Origin: Flavobacteriales bacterium
Lineage (GTDB): Bacteria; Bacteroidota; Bacteroidia; Flavobacteriales_D; Sanyastnellaceae
Reading direction: 5' to 3'
NCBI GenBank assembly: GCA_022428285.1
Contig: JAKMCX010000040.1
Span: 1-38,753 of the forward strand
Length of the DNA stretch: 38,753 nucleotides
This document shows, in pieces, positions 17,370-26,342 of the stretch. The position numbers and the translations under genes were made by a program. The notes beneath the pieces are model-generated. The model was not told the DNA's origin and searched no databases. It saw only the letters and a list, made by a program, of their open reading frames with translations. Position 1 is the stretch's first letter. The number at the start of each line of letters is the position of its first letter.

Positions 17370-18143
17370 ATGGTGGCAGTGGATGACAGGGGAATACCCC
17401 TCACTTTGGATGGAATTCCGCAGAGGATGGTTTCTCTGGTTCCTTCTTTGACGGAGACTTTGGTGGATTTAGGGGCGGAAGACCGCATTGTTGGGCTCAC
17501 AAAATTTTGTGTTAAGCCCGATCATTTGCGCCGAGAACGGACACGAATCGGGGGAACCAAAGGGGTGAATCTTGGTGCGATTATGGACCTTCAGCCTGAT
17601 TTGGTGCTGGCCAATTTGGAGGAGAACGACGCGCAAGATGTGATGGCCCTTGAAATTGCGGGCATTCCCTGTTGGGTTTGTGATGTTCGTTCTGTGGAAC
17701 GCGCTTTTCAGTTGCTGGCCGATTTGGGCCATTTGGTCGGATGCGCAGAAAAAGGGGAGGAGATGGCGCTCGAGGTGCGTGCTTCATGGACAAGGGGACA
17801 GGCCTCATTTTCGCCGCCTTTCCAAAAGGTGGCCTATGCCGTTTGGCGCTCTCCATGGATGTGGGCGGGATCAGATGCCTACATCCAGGACGTGCTGCGC
17901 TGGTGGGGTTGGTCGCCATGGCCAGAAACCTCGCGGTATCCTGAGCGCACCATTGACGATGTTTCTGCTGCTGGGGTAGAGGGGGTGTTGTTGCCATCAG
18001 AGCCCTTTCCTTTTAAAGAGATGCACCTCGAGGAGGTCGGTGACCTTCCCGCCCATTTGGTGGACGGTGAGATGTTCAGTTGGTACGGGAGCCGAATGGT
18101 CCATGTCCCCGCCTATTTCGAAGGTTGGGATTTTAAGGTTTGA
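17370..18143 (+). CDS. Helical-backbone metal receptor, BtuF-like (cobalamin/metal-binding), no signal peptide
   Basis: Periplasmic-binding-protein fold of the class III (BtuF/FhuD) type, 256 aa. ATG 17370 is preferred, as it begins just before the conserved first strand [17 protein letters not shown]; the longer ORF from 17226 would overlap the operator region and gives a poor leader. The two lobes are joined by the expected long helix (about 110-140), and the family segments [22 protein letters not shown] and [18 protein letters not shown] are present. There is no signal peptide or lipobox, so it is probably cytoplasmic, as many Bacteroidota copies are, and may not serve an ABC importer; no permease or ATPase gene is adjacent. 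The ligand is unproven. Confidence 0.75.
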   Translation: MVAVDDRGIPLTLDGIPQRMVSLVPSLTETLVDLGAEDRIVGLTKFCVKPDHLRRERTRIGGTKGVNLGAIMDLQPDLVLANLEENDAQDVMALEIAGIPCWVCDVRSVERAFQLLADLGHLVGCAEKGEEMALEVRASWTRGQASFSPPFQKVAYAVWRSPWMWAGSDAYIQDVLRWWGWSPWPETSRYPERTIDDVSAAGVEGVLLPSEPFPFKEMHLEEVGDLPAHLVDGEMFSWYGSRMVHVPAYFEGWDFKV

Positions 18144-18205
18144 ATGCGGTGTTTTCACCACTTTTGCGCCGCAATGGTGCCGATGTTTCCACTTGTACAG
18201 AATAG

Positions 18206-19246
18206 ATGATGACGACGCCTTTGAGATTCGCGGTGGTAGGCCTAGGCCACATCGGCAAGCGGCACGCAGAGATGATCCGCAGACAGCCCGATTGTGAGTT
18301 GGTTGCAGGATGCGATGTCCGGTCCAAAGAACAACTGGGCCTGGCCGATGACTTCGAATTCTACGGAGACATTACGGAGATGCTGGCCCAGCATCCCGAA
18401 GTAGATGTGGTCTGCATTTGTACACCCAACGGTCTTCACGCACCCCAGGCCGAAATGGCTCTGGAGGCCCGGCACCATGTGGTCATCGAAAAGCCCATGG
18501 CCCTCAACCGGGCCGAAGGAGAGCGGGTGTTGCACAAGGCATTGGAGGTGGGAAGACAGGTGTTTTGTGTCATGCAAAACCGCTACAGTCCTCCGAGCAT
18601 TTGGCTCAAAGAGACTGTGGATTCAGGCGTGTTGGGTAAGATTCAGATGGTGCAGGTCAACTGTTTTTGGAACAGGGATGACCGGTATTATGGCAAAATC
18701 CCTTGGAAGGGTACGCTGGATTTGGATGGTGGCACGCTGTTCACGCAATTCAGCCACTTCATCGACATCGTCTTTTGGCTTTTTGGAGACATGTCCAATA
18801 TCACGGCCCGATTCGAGGATTTCACGCACGGGCACAACACGGCATTCGAAGACTCCGGGTTGGTGATGTTTGAATTCTTAAAAGGTGGAATGGGGACGCT
18901 CCAATTCTCTACCGCCGTTGCCGAAGCCAATTTCGAGAGCTCCTTGACCATCATTGCCGAAAACGGCACTGTCAAAGTCGGTGGGCAATACATGAATGAA
19001 GTGGAGTACTGCAACATTCGTGGATACGAAATGCCAGAGCTACCGCCTTCTAATCCAGCCAACGATTACGGACATTACAAGGGCAGTGCAGCGAATCACG
19101 GCTACGTTTTTGAGAACGTATTTGAGACGTTGCGCGGAGAAGGAAAAATCTCCACAAATGCGCTTGAAGGCCTTATCGTGGTGGGCATTATAGAGCGCAT
19201 GTACGAAGCAGGAGACCGCGGAATCAATGCGGCTTTTGGGCGCTAA
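18206..19246 (+). CDS. Gfo/Idh/MocA-family oxidoreductase, WlbA/WbpB-like sugar-nucleotide dehydrogenase
   Basis: NAD(P)-dependent sugar dehydrogenase of 346 aa; ATG 18209 is an equally possible start. The N-terminal Rossmann fold has GLGHIG at 12-17, and the signature EKPMAL lies at 95-100. The C-terminal part contains DLDGGTLFTQFSHFIDIVFW, with the catalytic His of the UDP-GlcNAcA 3-dehydrogenase branch, so oxidation of a UDP-sugar for surface polysaccharide is the most likely role. The substrate remains an inference because the family is broad. Genes for later steps are not in the window. It starts 62 bases after the metal-receptor gene. A CACTTTTGC upstream resembles the Bacteroidota -7 box with one mismatch, so it may have its own promoter. 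Confidence 0.82.
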   Translation: MMTTPLRFAVVGLGHIGKRHAEMIRRQPDCELVAGCDVRSKEQLGLADDFEFYGDITEMLAQHPEVDVVCICTPNGLHAPQAEMALEARHHVVIEKPMALNRAEGERVLHKALEVGRQVFCVMQNRYSPPSIWLKETVDSGVLGKIQMVQVNCFWNRDDRYYGKIPWKGTLDLDGGTLFTQFSHFIDIVFWLFGDMSNITARFEDFTHGHNTAFEDSGLVMFEFLKGGMGTLQFSTAVAEANFESSLTIIAENGTVKVGGQYMNEVEYCNIRGYEMPELPPSNPANDYGHYKGSAANHGYVFENVFETLRGEGKISTNALEGLIVVGIIERMYEAGDRGINAAFGR

Positions 19247-19270
19247 GCCCCGGCTTTTCTGAACAGGGGC

Positions 19271-21067
19271 CTAGCATTGAATGCCCACCAAGGTGGCATC
19301 GTCGACTTTGGCGTTGGCCCCTTTCCAAATGAGCAGGTCCTTTTGAATGGCTTTCTCCCGCTGCGCGGAGGGAAGGGTGCTGTGTTTTGCGAGAATGTCG
19401 CACAGTCTTTTCCGGCCCATTTTCCGATTGCGTTCACCGCCGAATTGGTCCCGAATGCCATCTGAAATCATATAGAACTGGTCTCCATCTTGGTAATCCA
19501 ATGTGTGGAGCTTGTATTCGATTGATGGGGCGTTGGGAGAATGCTTGCCCATCAGATCAATGCTGGTTCGAGAGCCTCGTACGGCCATTGTTTCTCTATC
19601 TCTGACCCGAAATAAATCACCTCTAGCGCCAGCAAATTCGATGGTGTTGGTCTCTGGGTCCATGGTCATGATGGCGGCATCAAAGCCGTACATCTGGGGG
19701 GTCCCTTGGTTGACCTGCATCCGGATGTCGAACTCTTTTTGAAAAGACTCCAAAATGGCCGAGGGATTGGAGGATTCCAATGCGGTGAAAGCCTTGTTGA
19801 TCAGCGATGAGCCCATAAGAGAGACCATGGCCCCGGGAATACCGTGCCCTGTGCTGTCAATCAGTGCCAAGGTTTTCTTGCCGTTTTTGACGCCCGTAAA
19901 GAGGAAGTCTCCCCCCATGATGTCTCTGGGGCGGTCGATGAGCAAGGAGTGTGGGAAAATAGAGTTGAGCTCTTCTCTACTGGGCAGGGCGACCTCCATA
20001 ATCCGCTTGGCCCCAATGACACTTTGGGTGATGTGCGCCAGGCTTTCTCTCAACTGTACCGTGAGTTTTTGTCTCTGGGTGCCTTCAGAGGCCAACCTCT
20101 GGTGACTGAGGGCAATGTCTTTGGTGCGTTGCGCAACCCGGTCTTCCAGCAGCTTTAAATTATCGCGCAATTCACCTTCGAGTTGAACCCGTTGGGAATT
20201 GTCGAGAATGGTCATCAGGAGTAGGTTGTCTTTTTCCGATGCGATGCTGATGCCTATGGACAGGTGTTTCTGATTTCCAAGCTCGGTCGTGTATTGGACT
20301 TCTTCATGGATCAGGTTCACGGCAGTACCCAATTGGCCCAAGGACTCCAAGAATTGTTGAGGGTTTGAAGGCTTGAGCTTTTTGAGGAATTGGTTGGACA
20401 AAGAGACCGGCTCTTTGAGTTCTAGCAGTTGGGTGGACTCTTTATTGTTGAGTTCCCAAATCACATGTGAAAGCAATGTGTCACCCAGTGTCAAGGTTTC
20501 CAGCTTTTCTGGTGCTGGCAAGGCCGCTGAGGTCTTTCGCAGTGCACCGAGGAAAAGCCGCGCCTGTCCAGTCAGCATGCCGGCACCTGACCTTTCAAAC
20601 AGAGATTGCCACAACTGCATCTCTTCCTGAATCAGCCTGAATGAGAGTGTGTTGAGTGGCTGATCTTTAGAGGAATGAGAGAGTTTGGCCACCCGTTTTT
20701 GCAGCAATGCCTCATGGCTTTGGAAGTCGTGAAAATCAGACGCAGGAAGCGCCAGGAAACCATCGATGTCGGTTCGCTTGGTATCCAGGATGAGGATGAC
20801 GGGGACACCGGGGTGTCTTTGGGACAGGTTTTTCAGTTGAAGCTTTGCTTCAGTTGAGGTGCCTGTGGCCTCGAGTAGGATGACTTTGGAACTGTTGCTG
20901 TCATCCTCAGCAAGAATGATGGCCTGAGCCTGCGTTTTCGACGGTAGGGCTTGGTTTTTACCTGATCTGGGACTGACCTTGTCCAAGTCTGGTTGGATAG
21001 AGTAGGTCGCTCCTAGGCTTTCCGAAATATTGATTCGGGTTCTCTTCCTGTAACGAGCTAACATCAC
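19271..21067 (-). CDS. PP2C/SpoIIE-type serine phosphatase with degenerate receiver-like N-terminus
   Basis: Predicted cytoplasmic Ser/Thr protein phosphatase of 598 aa, the output of a partner-switch-like pathway. Residues about 50-125 resemble a receiver domain that lost its phospho-acceptor: the acidic AEDD is at 53-56, but the strand-3 motif is VILLEATG, with Glu66 where the partner regulator has LLLD. A middle region (about 140-360) is rich in helices and ends in a coiled coil (LEGELRDNLKLLEDRVAQRTKD). Residues about 385-598 are the PP2C domain with metal-binding DIMGGDF, ALIDSTGHGIPGA, FDAAIMTM and ISDGIRDQFGG, so catalysis should be intact. It is last in a co-directional set after the NarL-type regulator, 78 bases apart. 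The target is unknown; no anti-sigma antagonist gene is nearby. Confidence 0.88.
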   Translation of the reverse strand: MMLARYRKRTRINISESLGATYSIQPDLDKVSPRSGKNQALPSKTQAQAIILAEDDSNSSKVILLEATGTSTEAKLQLKNLSQRHPGVPVILILDTKRTDIDGFLALPASDFHDFQSHEALLQKRVAKLSHSSKDQPLNTLSFRLIQEEMQLWQSLFERSGAGMLTGQARLFLGALRKTSAALPAPEKLETLTLGDTLLSHVIWELNNKESTQLLELKEPVSLSNQFLKKLKPSNPQQFLESLGQLGTAVNLIHEEVQYTTELGNQKHLSIGISIASEKDNLLLMTILDNSQRVQLEGELRDNLKLLEDRVAQRTKDIALSHQRLASEGTQRQKLTVQLRESLAHITQSVIGAKRIMEVALPSREELNSIFPHSLLIDRPRDIMGGDFLFTGVKNGKKTLALIDSTGHGIPGAMVSLMGSSLINKAFTALESSNPSAILESFQKEFDIRMQVNQGTPQMYGFDAAIMTMDPETNTIEFAGARGDLFRVRDRETMAVRGSRTSIDLMGKHSPNAPSIEYKLHTLDYQDGDQFYMISDGIRDQFGGERNRKMGRKRLCDILAKHSTLPSAQREKAIQKDLLIWKGANAKVDDATLVGIQC

Positions 21068-21108
21068 TTAAAGATGGAGAGCGATGCGGGCTCACCTTGT
21101 CATCTTGA

Positions 21109-21126
21109 CCACCCTAGATGGGGTGG
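21109..21126 (-). other. Small hairpin between regulator and phosphatase genes
   Basis: CCACCC and GGGTGG pair around a 6-base loop in the 78-base gap between the NarL-type regulator and the PP2C gene. There is no U-tract, so it is not a normal terminator. It could reduce read-through or protect the upstream message. Confidence 0.3.
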
Positions 21127-21145
21127 GATTCCTCCGGGGCGGTTG

Positions 21146-21814
21146 TCAGTTTCCTGATTGTCCGGGGTCTGCACCTCCAGGAGCGAGGTCGTGCAGCAAG
21201 ATGTATTTGACCAGGTCGGAATTGCTCTTCAGCCTCATTTTTTCGAGAATGCGGCTCCGGTAAGTACTGACAGTTTTGATGCTCAGGCTCAATTGTGCTG
21301 CGATGTCGGTCATGGATTTCCCTTCCCCAATGAACAGGAGCACCTCATATTCTCTGTCAGACAGGCTCTTGTGCGGAAGATCATTGTCATCCTTGGCCAT
21401 TTCTTCAATCATCAATCGCGTAAGTTCTGCGCTGATGTATTGCTTCCCAGATACGATGGTGCGCATGGCGTCTTCCAAAACATGGGGGGCACTGTCTTTG
21501 TGCAGGTATCCCCGTGCGCCAGCCTTGACCATGCGAATTGCGAATTGATCTTCAGGATACATGCTCAGTGCCAGGACAGCAATTTGAGGATACATCGATT
21601 GGATTTGCTTCAACACCTCGAGTCCACTGCGTCCTGGAAGGCTGATGTCCAAGAGAAGTACGTCCGGGACTTGCTTCATAAAAAGCGGAAACAAGGCCTC
21701 TCCCGACGCCACATCATCCAAGACTTCAAAATCCCCGAAGCCTTCTACTATTTGTCGGAGACCTGCCCGAACAATGTTGTGGTCGTCGCAGAGCACGACA
21801 GTCTTTTTGTCCAT
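21146..21814 (-). CDS. NarL/FixJ-family response regulator
   Basis: DNA-binding response regulator of 222 aa. The receiver (about 1-125) has the acidic pair Asp10/Asp11, phospho-acceptor Asp56 in DVLLLDISLPGRSG and Lys106 in GYLHKDSAP, so it should accept phosphate. The LuxR-type helix-turn-helix (about 148-210) reads LSDREYEVLLFIGEGKS, then the recognition part SIKTVSTYRSRILEKM. It starts 9 bases after the stop of the hybrid kinase gene, so the two are almost certainly a cognate pair. The regulated genes cannot be read from the window; the phosphatase gene downstream on the same strand is an obvious candidate member of the pathway. Confidence 0.95.
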   Translation of the reverse strand: MDKKTVVLCDDHNIVRAGLRQIVEGFGDFEVLDDVASGEALFPLFMKQVPDVLLLDISLPGRSGLEVLKQIQSMYPQIAVLALSMYPEDQFAIRMVKAGARGYLHKDSAPHVLEDAMRTIVSGKQYISAELTRLMIEEMAKDDNDLPHKSLSDREYEVLLFIGEGKSMTDIAAQLSLSIKTVSTYRSRILEKMRLKSNSDLVKYILLHDLAPGGADPGQSGN

Positions 21815-21823
21815 AGTGGTAAT

Positions 21824-22984
21824 TTACGAAGAAGCTGAGTTCCTGAATTCGATGACGATAGAGGTTCCCATTTGATTCTTGGACGTTACGTTGAAACTGG
21901 CACCATGGTTTCGTGCCCGTTCGCGCATGCCCACCATGCCTAAGCCCATAGCAGGTTGGCCAGGGATGGTTTCTGAGATGCCGGCACCATCGTCGCCGAT
22001 TTCTAGGATGATGTTGTCTGGATGGACCTTCAGTGATACGTATGCCAGATTGGCTTTCGCATGTCGTGAAATGTTGGTCAGCGCCTCTTGAACGATGCGA
22101 AATATATCGGTCCGGAGGCTTTCAGTGAGGTTGGGGAGCGGATCGAGATTCAGGCCACAAAACGTTTGTTCTCTCCGATTGAAATCGTGAACCAGGGTTT
22201 CAAGACCAGCCGAAAGTCCAACTTGGTCCAAAACCACAGGACGCAGCGTATGGGCAATGTTCCTCACCTCACCGATAATGGATGTGTTGAGGCTGATCAG
22301 TTGCTCAATTTTCTGGGTAATGTTCGGAAGCTCAAGGTCGGGAGCAAGCTTCCGGATTTGATTGTCTATCCAGTAGAGGCCCAGTTTGAGGGCTGTCAAT
22401 TCTTGGCCGAGTTGGTCGTGAATGTCTCTAGATAGGCTTCTTTTTTCTTCATCGCGTTCCTCGGCGACCCTCTTGATCAACGCCATGAGTTCATCGGTCA
22501 GCCTTTGTCGCTCAATTTCTGACCAAGCGTGCAACGTCTTGGTGCGGAACGTGTCTAACACGGTGTCCAATACCTCGGGAAACAAGTCGAGTTTCCTTTT
22601 TGAGAGGTAGTGGGCCGCACCGGATTTGAGGTATTCCACCGCCAGCTCTTCTTCACCTGCTCCCGTGATGACCATAATGGGGACATCGGGATGTTGCTTC
22701 GAGGCCTCGGTGATCGCGTCATGGGCAGAGCCATCCGGCAGCAAGTGGTCCGCGCAAATCAGATGAGGCTTGTAGTTCCTTAGCGCTTGGGTGAATTCAC
22801 CAATGTTGGCCGCGCGTTGAACGACCAACTCTCGAGAGCATCTGAGGGAGGCCGCTTTGAAGATGGCCGCATCGATGTCGTTGTCCTCTAAGTGCAGGAT
22901 TTGGAGAGGGGCGAGGCTCTCCGGGTCAAGTAGCGGGTTTTCCTTAAAGTCGGGCAGCTGTTTTGGATCGGTGATCCGGGTCAT
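21824..22984 (-). CDS. Receiver-linked histidine kinase of the HisKA_3 (NarX/DesK) type
   Basis: Soluble hybrid kinase of 386 aa without membrane segments. The N-terminal receiver (about 27-145) has Glu33/Asp34, phospho-acceptor Asp79 in LICADHLLPDGSA and Lys129. It is followed by a coiled linker and a HisKA_3 dimerisation domain with the phospho-His189 in SRDIHDQLGQELTALK, then a HATPase with N-box EALTNISRHAKA (about 300-311), EIGDDGAGI and GLGMVGM. A receiver at the input end means it listens to another phospho-relay or to a binding partner rather than to an outside ligand. Its ATG overlaps the stop of the TPR gene (ATGA), indicating translational coupling. The NarL-type regulator follows 9 bases later. 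Confidence 0.93.
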   Translation of the reverse strand: MTRITDPKQLPDFKENPLLDPESLAPLQILHLEDNDIDAAIFKAASLRCSRELVVQRAANIGEFTQALRNYKPHLICADHLLPDGSAHDAITEASKQHPDVPIMVITGAGEEELAVEYLKSGAAHYLSKRKLDLFPEVLDTVLDTFRTKTLHAWSEIERQRLTDELMALIKRVAEERDEEKRSLSRDIHDQLGQELTALKLGLYWIDNQIRKLAPDLELPNITQKIEQLISLNTSIIGEVRNIAHTLRPVVLDQVGLSAGLETLVHDFNRREQTFCGLNLDPLPNLTESLRTDIFRIVQEALTNISRHAKANLAYVSLKVHPDNIILEIGDDGAGISETIPGQPAMGLGMVGMRERARNHGASFNVTSKNQMGTSIVIEFRNSASS

Positions 22985-23769
22985 CCCACGATGGAACCAT
23001 AGGTGACCATGAAGCTGCGGTCTCCTTCGAATATGGGGAGTCCGTTTTCGAGAAGTTCGATGGCTTGCGTGCGCTGACCGTCTGCGTCTAGCTGTTCGGA
23101 AGCTCGGATCAATCCCGTCTTGAGCAAGGCCCTCATGGATTCGGTCAAGGGCTCGTCGCGGTACACCTCAGTCTCTTCGGAAGCGGAGATGCGGCCTGTC
23201 ATGCTGCCCATGAGCTGCATGGCTGTTCCCCAATGCTCTGTGGCGTCGCGGGTAGACCGCGCGTAATAGTTGGCCATGCCAAGCATGATGTACGCCGAAG
23301 GGTCTGTTTTGTCCAGCTTTGACAGGTATGCATACAAGCTTTTGGCCCGGGTGTACTTCTCGGCATCCATCTCCGTATCCGCAGCGGCGATGGTTTCTGC
23401 CCTCAAGTCTTCGATGAAGTCCAACAGGTCGGGGACGTACTCGCCTTCTTTGTCTTTCTTGATGAATTTGGTGCAGTACTTCAGGCTTTCTTTCAAAGCC
23501 TTGGGGTAGCTCTCCTTCAGCGCAGGGTCGTCGCTTTGATGGATAAGCAGGTAGGCCCGTGCCATGTAGGCATAGGGTTCAGGATGCTTTTTGGTGGCTT
23601 CCTTCTCTGTATATCCGATGGCACGGAACAAAACGCGCTCGTACTTGCCGTCCACCAAGTCCTCCAACATCCGGTTGTACTTGGGGTCTTGTGCCTGTCC
23701 ATTTGGAAGGGCAAACAACATGGCGAAGAGCAGGGCAAAGAGCCCAGTCAGTTGAACTTTTCCTATCAT
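22981..23769 (-). CDS. Exported TPR-repeat protein, first gene of the signalling cassette
   Basis: 262 aa protein from ATG 23769, chosen because it begins a signal peptide (MIGKVQLTGLFALLFAMLFALPNGQAQ) that the ORF start at 23799 would bury. The mature part is almost all helical with tetratricopeptide-like pairs, for example EPYAYMARAYLLIHQ and DPSAYIMLGMANYYAR, ending in a repeat around TQAIELLENGLPIF. There is no catalytic motif and no lipobox. It is translationally coupled (ATGA) to the hybrid kinase, so it may be a periplasmic sensor or scaffold for that system, although the kinase has no membrane segment to receive such a signal. The function is not recognised. Confidence 0.75.
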   Translation of the reverse strand: MIGKVQLTGLFALLFAMLFALPNGQAQDPKYNRMLEDLVDGKYERVLFRAIGYTEKEATKKHPEPYAYMARAYLLIHQSDDPALKESYPKALKESLKYCTKFIKKDKEGEYVPDLLDFIEDLRAETIAAADTEMDAEKYTRAKSLYAYLSKLDKTDPSAYIMLGMANYYARSTRDATEHWGTAMQLMGSMTGRISASEETEVYRDEPLTESMRALLKTGLIRASEQLDADGQRTQAIELLENGLPIFEGDRSFMVTYGSIVG

Positions 23770-23817
23770 GTTTCCCGAAGGTAGGAACACAAGGGGCATT
23801 CAGGGGATTATTACAGT

Positions 23818-26283
23818 GTGGAAGACCAGCCAAAATTTCCAACGTCACATTGCTCAAAGCGCAACGAACCCGAGGTGTTTGCGCCGGGAAAGGCGTTTTT
23901 TGGGCAGTTGGGTTGGACGCCATTTCCTTTTCAGAATGCGTCTTGGAACTGGTTTGTCTGCGGTGGCGATGGTTTGGTGAATGCCCCAACAGGGAGCGGG
24001 AAAACCTACAGTGTCTTGGTGCCAGCTGTTCTGGGCGGAGGTCAGCCAGGAGGGCTGAGGGTCTTGTGGATCACCCCGATTCGTGCCCTTGCCAAGGAGA
24101 TACACGGTTCTGCTCTCAAGTTGTTGGCGCAGAGCGATGTGGATTGGAAGTGTGGCATTCGCACAGGGGACACGCCTTCCTCAGAAAAGCAAAAACAGGA
24201 CAGGCGTTTGCCAGAAATATTGGTCACGACACCTGAAAGTCTGCATGTCATGCTGGCCAAAAAAGGCGCCGCAAAACGGTTTGGAGGGGTCGAGGCTTTG
24301 GTGGTCGATGAATGGCACGATTTGTTGGGCAACAAACGCGGGGTCCAAATGGAGCTGGCCGCAGCGGCGCTCAAATCGCATGCGCCGAACATGAGGATTT
24401 GGGGCATTTCTGCCACCATCGGCAACCTCAAAGAAGCCATGCATGTCCTTATGGGTGAGGACAGAAAAGGGCAAGCAAAGATCATCCGCTCTGAACTGGA
24501 CAAGCGCATTCGGCTCGAAAGTGTGATGCCGGAGCGGTTTGAGAAGCTGCCTTGGGCAGGCCACCTGGGGGTCCAGCTGTTGGATCAGGTCGTCGACATC
24601 ATCCGCAGGCATGCGAGCACCTTGGTGTTTACCAACACCCGCGCGCAGAGCGAAATTTGGTATCAGAAAATCATTGCCGCACATCCTGACCTCTCGGGCG
24701 CCGTGGCCTTGCACCACGGAAGCATCAGCAAGGAACTCAGGTTCTGGGTGGAGGATGCCTTGCATGAAGGCCGGCTCAAAGCGGTGATTTGCACCAGTTC
24801 ACTCGACCTCGGTGTGGACTTTCGACCGGTGGAGGCCATTGTTCAAATTGGCGGCCCCAAGGGGGTGGCCCGTTTCGTGCAACGTGCCGGTCGCAGCGGA
24901 CACCAGCCCGGGGCAGAAAGCCAGATTCATTTCCTCCCCACTTTTGGGTTGGAGTTGCTCGAAGCGGCTGCATTGCGCAGTGCCATCGAAGAAGGAGAAA
25001 TCGAGCCCAGGCGTCCCATGGTGCGCGCTTTCGATGTGTTGGTCCAGTTCCTCTGCACCTTGGCTGTCGGAGACGGTTTTCGCAAAGACAGCTTGCACCA
25101 GTTGGTGAAGTCCACGCATGCCTTTGCGGAAATGGATGACGCAGAATGGGAAGATGTCCTGGCCATGGTGACCACCGGGGGCAGAGCCTTTGCAGCCTAT
25201 GACGAGTTTCAGCGAGTGGTGAAGGACGAAGAAGGGGTTTTTCGCATTGTAGACCGAAGGGCGGCCCGGCGGCAGCGCATGTCCATTGGAACCATTGTCG
25301 GAGATACCATGATTGCTGTGAAATGGCGCAGCGGCGGATTGGTTGGCCATGTGGAAGAGTATTTCGTGGGGGGGATGTCTCCCGGCGATGTTTTTTGGTT
25401 CAGCGGCCGTTGTCTAGAGTTGATCCGCGTAAAGGGGTTTATCGCAACGGTGAAGCCTTCCAAGTCGCCCAAAGGCAGGATTCCCACATGGCAAGGCGGC
25501 CGACTCCCTTGGACCTCCATGGTCAGCCGGACGCTGCGCAGAACGTTGGACGATTATGCCCACGGCAGGTCTACCGCCCCTGAGCTGGAGCGCTTGTCCC
25601 CCATGTTGGAGCTTCAGGCTGAACGCAGCCATCTGCCCATTTCTGGCGAGGTGCTCATGGAGGTCATGGAGACCAAGGAAGGGCACCATTTGTTTGTCTA
25701 CCCCATGGAGGGGCGGCTGGTTCACGAGGGGGTGGCCTCCCTCATGGCCTATCGCATGAGTTTGTTGCAGCCCATGACCTTCTCCATGGCCTACAATGAT
25801 TACGGTTTTGAGTTGCTCAGCGACCAGCCCATCCCCATTGCTGAGGCCTTTGACAGTGACCTCTTTAGCACGGAGCACCTCATGGATGATTTAGAGGCGA
25901 CGGTGAATGGCGCTGAGCTTGCACGCCGCCAATTCCGCGACATCGCTGTCATTGCTGGCCTGGTGTTCCGGGGTTTCCCTGGGCAACCTGTCCCGGACCG
26001 ACACCTTCAGGGTTCAAGCGCGCTTTTGTTTGACGTGTTGGCGGACCATGACCCTGTGAACTTGCTGTACCGACAGGCCTTTGACGAAATGACCCACCAT
26101 CTGATTGAAATGGACCGGTTGCGCGATGTGCTGGACCGTTTGAACGCAGGCAAATGGGTGATCACGCACCCTGAAGCGCCCACGCCATTCTCGTTTCCCA
26201 TCTTGGTCGATAGGCTGCGGTCTAATTTGTCCAGTGAAGCGCTTGAGTCCCGAATTCAACGCATGACCCGTGTCAAGGGGTGA
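23818..26283 (+). CDS. Lhr-like DEXH-box helicase (ligase-associated DNA damage response type)
   Basis: ATP-dependent superfamily 2 DNA helicase of 821 aa, the usual size of the ligase-associated Lhr branch. The start is GTG 23818; no ATG occurs before the motor motifs. The Q-motif-like TPFPFQNASW is followed by Walker A APTGSGKT at 56-63, TPIRALAKE (Ia), TTPESLHVML, VVDEWHDLLG (DEWH box, about 162-171), SATIGNL (III), then LHHGSISKELR, TSSLDLGVDF and QRAGRSGHQPG in the second RecA domain. The C-terminal about 400 residues match the winged-helix/beta-barrel region of Lhr proteins. In other genomes it sits with an ATP-dependent ligase, an exonuclease and a phosphoesterase for DNA repair; here none of these is adjacent. 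It diverges from the TPR gene. Confidence 0.92.
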   Translation: MEDQPKFPTSHCSKRNEPEVFAPGKAFFGQLGWTPFPFQNASWNWFVCGGDGLVNAPTGSGKTYSVLVPAVLGGGQPGGLRVLWITPIRALAKEIHGSALKLLAQSDVDWKCGIRTGDTPSSEKQKQDRRLPEILVTTPESLHVMLAKKGAAKRFGGVEALVVDEWHDLLGNKRGVQMELAAAALKSHAPNMRIWGISATIGNLKEAMHVLMGEDRKGQAKIIRSELDKRIRLESVMPERFEKLPWAGHLGVQLLDQVVDIIRRHASTLVFTNTRAQSEIWYQKIIAAHPDLSGAVALHHGSISKELRFWVEDALHEGRLKAVICTSSLDLGVDFRPVEAIVQIGGPKGVARFVQRAGRSGHQPGAESQIHFLPTFGLELLEAAALRSAIEEGEIEPRRPMVRAFDVLVQFLCTLAVGDGFRKDSLHQLVKSTHAFAEMDDAEWEDVLAMVTTGGRAFAAYDEFQRVVKDEEGVFRIVDRRAARRQRMSIGTIVGDTMIAVKWRSGGLVGHVEEYFVGGMSPGDVFWFSGRCLELIRVKGFIATVKPSKSPKGRIPTWQGGRLPWTSMVSRTLRRTLDDYAHGRSTAPELERLSPMLELQAERSHLPISGEVLMEVMETKEGHHLFVYPMEGRLVHEGVASLMAYRMSLLQPMTFSMAYNDYGFELLSDQPIPIAEAFDSDLFSTEHLMDDLEATVNGAELARRQFRDIAVIAGLVFRGFPGQPVPDRHLQGSSALLFDVLADHDPVNLLYRQAFDEMTHHLIEMDRLRDVLDRLNAGKWVITHPEAPTPFSFPILVDRLRSNLSSEALESRIQRMTRVKG

Positions 26284-26287
26284 CCGC

Positions 26288-26307
26288 ACTTGCGCCCTAA
26301 CTTGCGC
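26288..26307 (+). promoter_or_regulatory. ACTTGCGC direct repeat upstream of second TonB receptor
   Basis: ACTTGCGC occurs at 26288-26295 and 26300-26307, 12 bases apart, just after the helicase stop codon. The second copy is part of TAACTTGC, which loosely resembles the Bacteroidota -7 element TAnnTTTG. It may be the promoter of the receptor gene 36 bases further on. Confidence 0.3.
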
Positions 26308-26342
26308 ACATGCAAGGATGTGATTTCCGTCGGGTTTTGCCG

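Noticed and set aside
19247-19270. GCCCC/GGGGC pair after the Gfo/Idh gene as a terminator
   Set aside because: Five-base stem with a 14-base loop and no U-tract.
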